Positions 7,147 to 13,638 of a stretch of DNA of 14,072 nt are shown in pieces (the first letter of the stretch is position 1; each line of letters begins with the position of its first letter). The notes beneath the pieces were generated by a model. It did no database searches, was not told where the DNA came from, and worked only from the letters and a program-made list of their open reading frames with translations. A program made the position numbers and the translations under genes. Source of the stretch: GCA-2688105 sp964499445 (GTDB taxonomy: Bacteria > Chloroflexota > Dehalococcoidia > Dehalococcoidales > GCA-2688105); NCBI GenBank assembly GCA_964499445.1, contig CAZCLE010000026.1:1-14072 (forward strand), written 5' to 3'.

Positions 7147-7331
7147 TGACTCTCCTTTAATATTTTACTCCTTTTGAACAGAGGGATGGGAAAGATATTT
7201 TCTTTAGAGGGGCACAGCCCATCTAAGACTCCCCTTTATTATTTTCTCATAAGAGGGAAACTCTTGAGTTCCAAACATTGAGAGTTGCTTAACTTTAGTC
7301 TCCCTCATCTGGTCTCCCCTTTAGTAATTTT
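7147..7331. repeat. Decayed tandem copies of the palindromic repeat between dgt and dnaG
   Basis: The tail element GACTCTCCTTTAATATTTT at 7148 recurs as GACTCCCCTTTATTATTTT at 7227 and as GTCTCCCCTTTAGTAATTTT at 7312, spacings of 79 and 85 nt. Before the second tail lies a worn stem, TTAGAGGGGC (7204-7213), loop ACA, GCCCATCTAA (7217-7226), with one mismatch. It is preceded by a degenerate match to the first hairpin (about 7180-7190). The third unit keeps little beyond its tail. With copy B the whole 272-nt gap therefore reads as a degenerate array with a period of about 80 bp. Confidence 0.6.
7246..7274 (-). promoter_or_regulatory. Weak candidate promoter for dnaG-rpoD
   Basis: On the minus strand TTGGAA (7269-7274), 17 nt and TATGAG (7246-7251) match four of six bases at each hexamer. 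It would give a leader of about 180 nt containing the repeat hairpins. It is the only reasonably spaced pair I found in this gap, and read-through from ppsA-dgt is an alternative. Confidence 0.25.
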
Positions 7332-7332
7332 G

Positions 7333-8391
7333 TTATCTAGACTTGGTTCTTGTTGGTAGTGCCAGCTCTTCGGCAGTCTTCAGGGCGTATTGGTCGGTCA
7401 TACCGGCGATATAGTCAACCACCCTCCGTTCTGGCTCTTCACTGTAAGCATGGTATTCTGGTGGTAGCCTGTCTTGATGCTCATTAAAGTATTTATACAG
7501 CAGGCGAATTACCTCTCTTGCCTTTTCGGCTTCGTCCTCGGCTGAGCGTACATTATATACCCGGTCAAAAAGAAATTCACGGAGATTGTTGGTTGCCTCC
7601 AGAACCTGAGGACTCATCCCTATGGTAGGGTGTTCTTCAATGTTATGACCCGTTACCGACCATGAGTGCTCAATAATGTCACATACCATAGTATTGATGC
7701 GCTGGGAATGAAAGCGACCTAATACCGTAACCGCCGACAGCGGTAAATCGTTCTCGGTAATAATACCCGCCCTTATAGCATCTCCAATGTCGTGATTGAT
7801 ATAGGCGATGGCATCGGCAATCTTACCCACCTGCCCTTCCAGGGTGCTTGCCTTTCCCGAGCCCTCTCCCTGGATATCCGCCCTTGACTTGGAGTGATTA
7901 ACAATACCGTCTCTCACCTCCCAGGTGAGGTTGAGTCCTTGACCATCTTTTTCTAAAAGGTCAACAACTCGCAGAGATTGCTCATTATGTCTGAATCCAA
8001 GGTGATAGAGCTTGTCTAAGACCTCCTCACCCACATGACCGAAGGGGGTATGACCTAAGTCGTGTCCCAGGCTAATTGCCTCGGTCAAATCCTCGTTGAG
8101 GTTTAAGGCTCGAGCTGTGGTTCGAGCTATCTGAGAAACCTCAAGGGTATGGGTGAGCCGGGTTACATAGTGGTCACCCTGGGGGGCGATGAAGACCTGT
8201 GTCTTATGCTTGAGGCGGCGGAAAGCCTTGGAGTGGATAATACGGTCTCGGTCACGCTGGAAGGCGGTACGCACCGGGCAGGGCTCTTCTGGCTTGAGCC
8301 TGCCCCGTGACAACCTACTTTTGGCGGCATAAGGAGACAGGCTTTCTTCTCGTTCCTCGATTGTCTGGCGAATATTAAGCCGACTGACCAT
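7333..8391 (-). CDS. dgt: Deoxyguanosinetriphosphate triphosphohydrolase-like protein (HD superfamily)
   Basis: It hydrolyses dNTPs to deoxynucleoside and triphosphate, thereby trimming nucleotide pools; members of this group often act on several dNTPs, so strict dGTP specificity is not implied. It has 352 residues. Family features seen are the N-terminal RTAFQRDRDRIIHSKAFRRL segment (41-60) with KHKTQVF, H81 in RLTHTLEV, the HD pair H110/D111 in GHDLGHTPFGH, and D201 in the AYINHD motif. These supply the metal-binding set of HD phosphohydrolases. The length fits the shorter, non-enterobacterial type (E. coli Dgt is about 505 aa). Its ATG lies inside the 3' end of ppsA (17-nt overlap) without a strong ribosome binding site, which suggests translational coupling. 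Dgt next to dnaG and rpoD is a common neighbourhood. Confidence 0.93.
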   Translation of the reverse strand: MVSRLNIRQTIEEREESLSPYAAKSRLSRGRLKPEEPCPVRTAFQRDRDRIIHSKAFRRLKHKTQVFIAPQGDHYVTRLTHTLEVSQIARTTARALNLNEDLTEAISLGHDLGHTPFGHVGEEVLDKLYHLGFRHNEQSLRVVDLLEKDGQGLNLTWEVRDGIVNHSKSRADIQGEGSGKASTLEGQVGKIADAIAYINHDIGDAIRAGIITENDLPLSAVTVLGRFHSQRINTMVCDIIEHSWSVTGHNIEEHPTIGMSPQVLEATNNLREFLFDRVYNVRSAEDEAEKAREVIRLLYKYFNEHQDRLPPEYHAYSEEPERRVVDYIAGMTDQYALKTAEELALPTRTKSR

Positions 8392-10648
8392 GAAGTCTCA
8401 ATTTCTCTTCTGCCTTAGCAATTATCTCTCTGGTGACGCCAATCATATCCGGGCTTACTGAAACCGAGGTGATTCCCCATTCCACCAATTTTTCAGTAAG
8501 CTCGGGGTATACTGAAGGTGCCTGCCCGCAAATAGAGGAGGTGACACCCATACTCTTGGATACTTTAACCGCCCTTTCCAGGGCGATAAGCACCGCTTCA
8601 TCCCGTTCGTCAAAGGTACTGGCTAACTTTTCGCTGTCCCTATCAATCCCCAGGATGAGCTGAGTTAAATCATTGGAACCAATGGATATACCATCAATGC
8701 CGAGTTCAAGGAACTTCTCCAGGAGAAAGATGTTAGACGGTACCTCAACCATCATCCAAAGTTTGAAGTCAGCCGAGCGCTTCAGTCCCTGAGACTCCAG
8801 TATTTCTATAGTCCTAGCCATTTCATCCACAGTTCGGACAAAGGGAATCATAACCCATAGATTACGGTAGTTCTGCCTTACTTTCTTAATCGCTTCTATT
8901 TCCAGCTTAAACACGTCAATGTCAATAATATATCTGGAGGCTCCTCTATAGCCGAGCATTGGGTTCTCTTCCACCTCTTCGTATTCCTGACCACCGGTGA
9001 GTTCCCTATATTCATTGGTCTTGAAGTCATTGGTTCGATAAACTACCGGACGTGGGTTAAAGGCTTTGGTAAAGGTATTGATACCATTAGCCAGCTTATC
9101 CACAAACTCCTGACCTCGGTTTTGGCTAATCATATAACTGGGGTGTTCACCAATCTGGGCAACCATGAATTCAGCTCGGAGTAGACCCACGCCGTCAACA
9201 TCGTGTGCCGCTACTTTGTCAGCTAGCTCAGGTTGAGCCAGATTTACATAAACCTTGGTCCTGGTCTTAATCGCTTCCTTGAGGATATTGGAAATAAAAG
9301 CGGTTTTTATTCTTCTAGTTACTTTACCTTCGTAGATCTTGCCCTGTAAGCCATCAACAGTGATTATCTGGCCATTGGCCAAGGTGGTTGTTGCCCGTTC
9401 GACACCGACTATGCAGGGGATGCCTAGCTCTCGGCTGACGATGGCAGCGTGGGCGGTTCTGCCCCCGCGGTTGGTTACAATAGCTACCGCTCTTTTCATT
9501 GCCGGCACGAAGTCAGGGGTGGTCATCTCAGCAACTAGGATATCACCATCTTGCACCCGGTCTATTTGGGATGCGTCAGGTATTATTTTGACCGGTCCTG
9601 AGGCTATACCCGGACTGGCGGCTGCCCCGGAAAGAAGCACCGGGGCTTTGATTTCAGGTTCAACCTCGGTTGTTTCTTTGATAGTGGTTACCGGACGGGT
9701 TTGGACGATAAAGATTTTCTTATCCTCTTTTGCCCATTCAATGTCCTGGGGGAATTGATAGTGGTCTTCTATCTGTTTTCCCAGCTTGGCTAACTTAGTT
9801 ATGTTATCGTCGGTTAATTTCTGCAGAGCCTGATTTGAGGCGTCAACTGGTGCCCAGATATTGGTGTCTTTGTCATCGGCTGTTAGGTTTCTTATTAATT
9901 GACGGTCTTGTCGGCTCATTTTTTTGGAGCTAATCTTTAGCCCTTCTTTATCTACAATGTACAGGTCTGGGTTTACCTCTCCCGAGACGAGGGCTTCACC
10001 CAGACCGTATATCGCCTCAATAATAATCTTGCCGGTATCACTGGTCACCGGTTCAATGGTAAACATAACCCCAGAAGCTTCAGATTGCACCATTTTTTGG
10101 ACAGGGACAGCGATGCCAACTTTAAAGTGGTCAAAGCCTTGTTGCTGTCTGTAGAAAATAGCTCTGGCTTCAAAGAGGGATGCCCAGCACCCTTGAACGG
10201 CATTAACTACCTCTTCCTCGCCCTGGACATTAAGGAAGGTGCTTTGCTGACCGGCGAAGGAAGCTTCAGGCAGGTCTTCGGCGGTAGCTGAGGAGCGTAC
10301 CGCAACCAGGCCCCCGCCCATTTCTATATAAGCCTTTTTAATCTCTTTAGCTAATTCGGGGGGCATAGCGGCGTTTAAGATTAATTGTTTAACCTCGGTA
10401 GAGGTTTGTTGAAGCTGTTTGCTATCGCTGACATCTAGCGGCTCTAGTTGATGGCGAATTTTACCGGTGATTTTTGAAGATTGTAGAAAGTCGTAGTAGG
10501 CATTAGCGGTTACAATAAAGCCGGGGGGAACGGGTATATTAGCGTTGGTCATTTCGCCCAGATTTGCCCCTTTACCACCGACAGTGGCTATGTCCTTTTT
10601 GGTGACTTCACTGAACCAAACCACTGCCTTTTGCTGTCCCTTGAGCAT
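8375..10648 (-). CDS. ppsA: Phosphoenolpyruvate synthase (pyruvate, water dikinase)
   Basis: It converts pyruvate plus ATP and water to PEP, AMP and phosphate, the entry step to gluconeogenesis from acetyl-CoA-derived pyruvate. It has 757 residues; E. coli PpsA has 792. The N-terminal ATP-binding domain (about 10-330) shows VGGKGANLGEM, AVRSSATAEDLPEASFAG and VQTRPVTT. The swivelling phosphohistidine domain (about 335-445) carries the catalytic H400 in GGRTAHAAIVSRELGIPC. The C-terminal TIM barrel (about 465-745) carries GSNDLTQL and the catalytic C707 in SSICGQAP. I prefer PEP synthase over pyruvate phosphate dikinase because of the domain spacing and shorter N-terminal region, but substrate choice is inferred. 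AAGGAG at 10657-10662 lies 8 nt before the ATG. It is the first gene of a minus-strand unit with dgt and is divergent from the DUF151 gene. Confidence 0.93.
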   Translation of the reverse strand: MLKGQQKAVVWFSEVTKKDIATVGGKGANLGEMTNANIPVPPGFIVTANAYYDFLQSSKITGKIRHQLEPLDVSDSKQLQQTSTEVKQLILNAAMPPELAKEIKKAYIEMGGGLVAVRSSATAEDLPEASFAGQQSTFLNVQGEEEVVNAVQGCWASLFEARAIFYRQQQGFDHFKVGIAVPVQKMVQSEASGVMFTIEPVTSDTGKIIIEAIYGLGEALVSGEVNPDLYIVDKEGLKISSKKMSRQDRQLIRNLTADDKDTNIWAPVDASNQALQKLTDDNITKLAKLGKQIEDHYQFPQDIEWAKEDKKIFIVQTRPVTTIKETTEVEPEIKAPVLLSGAAASPGIASGPVKIIPDASQIDRVQDGDILVAEMTTPDFVPAMKRAVAIVTNRGGRTAHAAIVSRELGIPCIVGVERATTTLANGQIITVDGLQGKIYEGKVTRRIKTAFISNILKEAIKTRTKVYVNLAQPELADKVAAHDVDGVGLLRAEFMVAQIGEHPSYMISQNRGQEFVDKLANGINTFTKAFNPRPVVYRTNDFKTNEYRELTGGQEYEEVEENPMLGYRGASRYIIDIDVFKLEIEAIKKVRQNYRNLWVMIPFVRTVDEMARTIEILESQGLKRSADFKLWMMVEVPSNIFLLEKFLELGIDGISIGSNDLTQLILGIDRDSEKLASTFDERDEAVLIALERAVKVSKSMGVTSSICGQAPSVYPELTEKLVEWGITSVSVSPDMIGVTREIIAKAEEKLRLHGQSA

Positions 10649-10699
10649 AATAGAGTCTCCTTCCTGTGGTCAGGGTTAAGAGTCTTTTCTGGTGATTTA

Positions 10700-10733
10700 A
10701 TTATATCATATTAGTTAAAATAAAACCTTGCAA
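10700..10733 (-). promoter_or_regulatory. Promoter region for ppsA-dgt
   Basis: On the minus strand TTGCAA (10728-10733), 17 nt and TATGAT (10705-10710) make a plausible sigma-A promoter. A perfect TATAAT (10700-10705) overlaps just downstream but would need a 22-nt spacer from the same -35. The start would be about 50 nt before the ppsA ATG. The intervening A/T-rich DNA contrasts with the flanking genes. Confidence 0.55.
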
Positions 10734-10743
10734 CTAAATCTGG

Positions 10744-10773
10744 TTGACAGTGGTGATTGAGGTGGAGTAAAAT
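10744..10773 (+). promoter_or_regulatory. Promoter for the bifunctional-nuclease-family gene
   Basis: A perfect TTGACA (10744-10749) is followed after 18 nt by TAAAAT (10768-10773). Transcription would start near 10781, 29 nt before the ATG at 10810. It is back to back with the ppsA promoter, with only about 10 bp between the two -35 boxes, so the two units may influence each other. Confidence 0.75.
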
Positions 10774-10809
10774 TGGATACGTTGGCTGAGAAATGGAGGA
10801 GGTTTGGTT

Positions 10810-11361
10810 ATGGCTATGATTGAAATGACTATTGACAGCATCCGGGTTAGCCTGATGAATTATCAACGGGTGGTAATTTTGAAGGAGAAGGATGCAGAGC
10901 GCTATCTGCCCATCTGGATTGGTCCGGCTGAGGCAGATGCCATAGCCGTAAAATTGCAGGGGGTTACGGTACCGAGGCCTTTAACTCATGACTTGCTACA
11001 AACGGTAATTGATACCCTGGGGGCTACTATCAATTCTATCATCGTTAGCGACCTTAAGAATGACACCTTTTATGCCAAGGTTATCCTTAATGTGGACGGA
11101 GGTCAGATGGAGGTTGACGCTCGCCCCAGCGATGCCCTGGCACTGGCAGTAAGGGCTGAGGTGCCTATCTATACTGATGAGGCGGTTTTAGATAAGGCGG
11201 GTATCCTATTAGACAAGGAGACAGGTAAACCTATCCCCGAAGAAAGTGAGGCCGGCGGCAAGGGTAAACAGGTTAGCGAAGAAGAGATGAAAAGGATGTC
11301 GGCGTTCCATGACTTCATTAACACCCTTGATTTAGATGACTTTGATAAGCGTAAATCCTGA
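10810..11361 (+). CDS. Bifunctional nuclease (BFN/DUF151) family protein
   Basis: A 183-residue soluble protein of the DUF151/BFN family (PF02577 as I know it). Some plant members have been reported to have DNase and RNase activity; the bacterial role is not settled. Family landmarks are the N-terminal strand-rich start with VILKEKD (22-28), LPIWIGPAEADAI (33-45), RPLTHDLL (56-63) and DARPSDALALAVR (103-115). A charged C-terminal tail (about 145-183, EEEMKRM.. and DLDDFDKRKS) follows. A run of GGAGGAGG at 10795-10802 is 7 nt from the ATG at 10810; the TTG at 10804 is in frame but too close to it, so the ATG is preferred. It has its own strong promoter and is followed by a small zinc-ribbon gene, with which it is probably co-transcribed. 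Confidence 0.9.
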   Translation: MAMIEMTIDSIRVSLMNYQRVVILKEKDAERYLPIWIGPAEADAIAVKLQGVTVPRPLTHDLLQTVIDTLGATINSIIVSDLKNDTFYAKVILNVDGGQMEVDARPSDALALAVRAEVPIYTDEAVLDKAGILLDKETGKPIPEESEAGGKGKQVSEEEMKRMSAFHDFINTLDLDDFDKRKS

Positions 11362-11386
11362 ACTAGGGCTTCTATTAGGTTGGATT

Positions 11387-11716
11387 ATGGAAGAAGGCAT
11401 TATCAAAAGGTTGATGGCTTCAATAAAATGTGGTGTTTGCGGGCAGGGTTACGAAGTAGATAGCATTAGTGTCCTTGGTCACAGCCAAGATTTGTGGTTT
11501 TTGCAGGCATTTTGTTCGGCTTGCCACACTCGGTGTTTAGTGGCAGCAGTAGTTAAGGAGAGTGCGGAGCCTGAGTTTATTACTTCTGACCTCACTGAGG
11601 CGGAACTGGACAGGTTCAAGAGTGTGGGCAGGCTCACCGCAGATGAGATGTTGGATGTGCATAATTTCTTGGAGGGCTTTGATGGTGACTTTTCTCGACT
11701 TTTTAGCCAGAGGTAG
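11387..11716 (+). CDS. Small four-cysteine zinc-ribbon protein of unknown function
   Basis: About 109 residues. C15-x2-C18 (IKCGVCGQ) and C43-x2-C46 (AFCSACHTRC, with another Cys at 50) form a likely zinc ribbon, followed by an acidic helical tail (DLTEAELDRF, TADEMLDVHNFLEGFDGDF). No signal peptide or membrane segment is seen and I do not recognise a named family. The start is uncertain. The frame is open from 11336, overlapping the end of the DUF151 gene; the ATG at 11387 has AGG 7 nt upstream, and the ATG at 11414, which would begin just before the first Cys pair, has AAAAGG only 3 nt away. The ATG at 11387 lies 25 nt after the DUF151 stop, so the two genes are probably co-transcribed, ending at the terminator near 11800. 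Similar CxxC proteins with a DxxNFLxxFxGDF-like tail occur next to this gene in related genomes, from memory. Confidence 0.75.
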   Translation: MEEGIIKRLMASIKCGVCGQGYEVDSISVLGHSQDLWFLQAFCSACHTRCLVAAVVKESAEPEFITSDLTEAELDRFKSVGRLTADEMLDVHNFLEGFDGDFSRLFSQR

Positions 11717-11768
11717 GTTTGGTGTAGTTAAGGATTAGAAACATTACCAGACATGGTCATATTCTTTT

Positions 11769-11802
11769 AAGAGCCCTAGGACTGAGAGACGTAGGGCTTT
11801 TT
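11769..11802 (+). terminator. Rho-independent terminator of the DUF151/zinc-ribbon unit
   Basis: AGCCCTA (11772-11778) pairs with TAGGGCT (11792-11798) and is followed by TTTTT to 11802. Upstream AA-G can extend the stem against the T run. The loop is 13 nt. It lies about 55 nt after the preceding stop codon and before the ATP synthase promoter, so it separates the two units. Confidence 0.8.
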
Positions 11803-11816
11803 AATGTGGTTTAATA

Positions 11817-11848
11817 ACTAAAAAGAGGAGCGAAGCCTATCTAATACA
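11817..11848. repeat. Possible decayed, inverted remnant of the palindromic repeat
   Basis: AAAAAGAGGAGCGAAGCCTATCTAA resembles the second hairpin of copies A and B read on the opposite strand (core GAGG.GCGAAGCC), but base pairing is now poor. It lies between the terminator and the ATP synthase promoter. This is a tentative call on similarity of a short motif only. Confidence 0.3.
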
Positions 11849-11884
11849 GGGATGATGGTTAATAGATGGTCTCCAAGGGCGTGC

Positions 11885-11913
11885 TTGACCTCAGAGGGTA
11901 GATTTGATATACT
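11885..11913 (+). promoter_or_regulatory. Promoter of the ATP synthase operon
   Basis: TTGACC (11885-11890), 17 nt and TATACT (11908-11913), both one base off consensus, predict transcription from about 11920. This rules out translation starts upstream of that point for the first gene, leaving a leader of about 25 nt before the ATG at 11946. Confidence 0.75.
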
Positions 11914-11945
11914 TTGCAGCGATATTGGGGAATTTTGGGACTGGT

Positions 11946-12167
11946 ATGGGTAGGCGGGTAGCTGCTCTCAGGCTGATAGGTGTTGGGTTTTTTATTGGCG
12001 GTTCTATTGCTTTGGGGGTGTTTGGTGGTCATTGGATTGATAATAGGCTAGATACAAGCCTGTTTTGGATAGTCGGATTAATTCTTGGAATTGTGGTTGC
12101 TTTTTACGGCGTTTATCGCATGCTTTTACCCCTTATGGATAATAAGCGAGACAGGGAGAATAGTTAG
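11946..12167 (+). CDS. AtpZ/AtpI-like membrane protein of the ATP synthase operon
   Basis: A 73-residue protein with two membrane segments (about 9-29 and 39-60) joined by the short polar link HWIDNRLD. It ends in a charged tail, DNKRDRENS. Size, topology, the GGxWIDxxLxTxxxFxIxGxxxG pattern and position ahead of atpB fit the AtpZ/AtpI group (PF09527 as I know it), accessory proteins linked to c-ring assembly or cation transport in other bacteria. The ATG at 11946 is chosen because the -10 box at 11908-11913 rules out earlier starts such as TTG 11904; TTG 11925 is still possible but nearly leaderless. Only a weak GGGA precedes the ATG. Its TAG overlaps the atpB GTG by one base (TAGTG), implying translational coupling. 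The family call is good; its function here is inferred from context. Confidence 0.82.
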   Translation: MGRRVAALRLIGVGFFIGGSIALGVFGGHWIDNRLDTSLFWIVGLILGIVVAFYGVYRMLLPLMDNKRDRENS

Positions 12168-13129
12168 TGCCTAAGAAGGGCTGCTTGGGTTGTTCCTTCC
12201 CGATTATAGTTGGGCTTCTAGTTATTTTTCTGGCTCTTTTTGTCGTTGGTTTTATAGTTGGTCCTATAGGCAGGAGCATGCTGGGTGATTTAGGATTACC
12301 TAGCTGGCTTTCTGTTCCCCGACCTGACCCTAAGCTTCCGGCCGAAGTGGTTTTCAACATATTTGGCTTTCCCATTACTAATAGTGTTATTGCCGCCTGG
12401 CTTACCATTATCGTCTTGGTAGGGATATCCTATGCGGTTACTCGTAAGGTAAAGCTTATACCATCAAGGCTGCAGGCTTTTTTGGAGTCTATCCTTGGCT
12501 GGCTTTATGGCTTTTGCCAGGAGGTGGCCGGTGAGGAAAATGGGCGCCGGTTCTTTCCGGTAGTAACTACTATTTTTCTCTTTGTCATAATGAATGCCTG
12601 GCTGGGTCTGCTTCCCGGGTTTGGCTCAATATATATTACCGGGCCGGAGGGTGAGCACGTACACCTGCTGCGGCCAGCTAATACCGATATTAATATGCCC
12701 CTGGCTATAGCCCTTATGTCGTTTATCTTTGTTGAGTATTTTGGCATAAGGTCGCTCGGTGGCTTTCGCTACCTGTCAAAATTTGTTAATGTGGGTGGTC
12801 TTGGGAGAGGGTTAAAGCAGGTATTTAGCGGTAAGCTCAAGGCTGGCATGGGCGAGATGTTCAGTGGAGCTATTAATATTTTTGTCGGCATGTTAGAAGC
12901 ACTAAGCGAATTGATTCGCATTGTCAGCTTCACCTTCCGTCTTTTTGGCAATATGACCGCCGGTGAGATACTGCTGTTAATAGTGATGTTTCTGGTTCCC
13001 TGGGTAGTGGCTTTACCCTTTTACGGACTAGAGTTGCTGGTCGGCTTTGTGCAGGCTCTTATTTTCGGTGGGCTGACTCTGGTGTTTCTTACCCTTGCCG
13101 TGGCTCATCATGGGGCAGAGGCGCATTAA
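12167..13129 (+). CDS. atpB: F0F1 ATP synthase subunit a
   Basis: The membrane stator subunit that forms the proton half-channels against the c-ring; 320 residues, longer than E. coli AtpB (271). The essential arginine is R258 in FRLFGNMTAGE, aligning with E. coli R210; E267 and Q296 (GFVQALIFG) match the E. coli E219 and Q252 positions. The C-terminal helices (about 233-315) are the conserved core. Before the usual first helix lies an extra hydrophobic stretch (about 11-35) preceded by KKGCLGC, so the N-terminus may add a membrane segment or act as a signal anchor. The GTG at 12167 overlaps the previous stop, with GGGAG at 12154-12158 about 8 nt upstream. A soluble loop (about 36-65, Pro-rich) precedes the second hydrophobic segment. 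Identification is secure. Confidence 0.95.
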   Translation: MPKKGCLGCSFPIIVGLLVIFLALFVVGFIVGPIGRSMLGDLGLPSWLSVPRPDPKLPAEVVFNIFGFPITNSVIAAWLTIIVLVGISYAVTRKVKLIPSRLQAFLESILGWLYGFCQEVAGEENGRRFFPVVTTIFLFVIMNAWLGLLPGFGSIYITGPEGEHVHLLRPANTDINMPLAIALMSFIFVEYFGIRSLGGFRYLSKFVNVGGLGRGLKQVFSGKLKAGMGEMFSGAINIFVGMLEALSELIRIVSFTFRLFGNMTAGEILLLIVMFLVPWVVALPFYGLELLVGFVQALIFGGLTLVFLTLAVAHHGAEAH

Positions 13130-13170
13130 TATTGGCACCATTTATTAATTGTTGAAAGGGGGATTAAGGG

Positions 13171-13401
13171 ATGACTCCAGAAGTGATGAAGATGTTGGCG
13201 ATAGGGATGGCGGCTGGTCTGGGAATGTTAGGACCGGCACTGGCTATCGGGCTTATTGGCTATTCGGCATTACAGGGACTAGCCCGTAACCCTGAAGCCA
13301 GGGGACCAATCATGACCAATATGATTCTGGTTACCGCCTTCGCTGAGGCTATCGGGATTTATGTCCTGATTGTAGCTATCATTCTGGCTATGATTGTGTA
13401 A
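13171..13401 (+). CDS. atpE: F0F1 ATP synthase subunit c
   Basis: The c-ring proteolipid, 76 residues, a two-helix hairpin. Helix 1 (about 6-36) has the small-residue GxxxG-type packing (GMAAGLGMLGPALAIGLIG), the polar loop is ARNPEA (38-43), and helix 2 (about 47-75) carries the ion-binding carboxylate E59 in AFAEAIGIY. The residues that coordinate Na+ in Ilyobacter-type rings are absent: the Gln position in helix 1 is Ile, and the Ser after the carboxylate is Ala (A60). Proton coupling is therefore the straightforward reading. The loop has Asn (N40) where Arg-Gln-Pro is commonest. A G-rich ribosome binding site (GGGGGATTAAGGG) precedes the ATG, and the strong site fits the high copy number needed for subunit c. 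Confidence 0.95.
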   Translation: MTPEVMKMLAIGMAAGLGMLGPALAIGLIGYSALQGLARNPEARGPIMTNMILVTAFAEAIGIYVLIVAIILAMIV

Positions 13402-13423
13402 TTGTTAATAAGGGGGGGCTATT

Positions 13424-13531
13424 ATGGGACAAGATGGTATACCTATTTCTATAGCAATTATTATTTCTTCAGCCATCCTGGGAGCAGTGTTGCTCGTTGG
13501 TTTGATATTTCTGGCTATATTCTCTGGTTAG
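13424..13531 (+). CDS. Putative 35-aa single-pass membrane peptide in the atp operon
   Basis: A short ORF between atpE and atpF: ATG at 13424, TAG at 13529-13531. AAGGGGGGG at 13410-13418 supplies a ribosome binding site about 5 nt before the ATG, like the ones before atpE and atpF. The peptide has a short polar N-terminus, MGQDGIP, and then one uninterrupted hydrophobic helix of about 26 residues rich in Ile, Leu, Val and Ala (SIAIIISSAILGA, then VLLVGLIFLAIFSG). It ends without a charged tail. I do not recognise a family. Position and strong translation signal suggest a small subunit-like or assembly peptide of the F0 sector; this is inference. Alternatively it is a decayed duplicate or a chance hydrophobic ORF; it lacks a carboxylate in the helix, so it cannot substitute for subunit c. 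Confidence 0.6.
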   Translation: MGQDGIPISIAIIISSAILGAVLLVGLIFLAIFSG

Positions 13532-13638
13532 TACACCGTATCGCTTTCCAGGGAATGGGCAGTGTATATTAGTCAAACGAGATACCTAGTAGAGTTATCG
13601 TGGTCGTTATTTGTCAAGAGTTATAAAGGGGGGCGATA
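13532..13638 (+). other. Unexplained 107-nt spacer before atpF
   Basis: This is the longest non-coding gap within the visible part of the atp operon. I see no promoter of quality, no strong hairpin (only TACAC...GTGTA, 5 bp, with a long loop) and no ORF with a ribosome binding site, other than the AAAGGGGGG at 13626-13633 that serves atpF. Confidence 0.4.

Noticed and set aside
7071..7331. Possible CRISPR array
   Set aside because: Only about three degenerate units at 79-85 nt spacing, palindromic and diverged, without unique spacers or cas genes.
9339..9758. Plus-strand 139-codon open frame opposite ppsA
   Set aside because: Antisense to the conserved phosphohistidine domain of ppsA; no translation signals.
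11336..11386. Upstream extension of the small four-Cys gene
   Set aside because: It would overlap the end of the DUF151 gene and lacks a ribosome binding site; the ATG at 11387 is better placed, though not certain.
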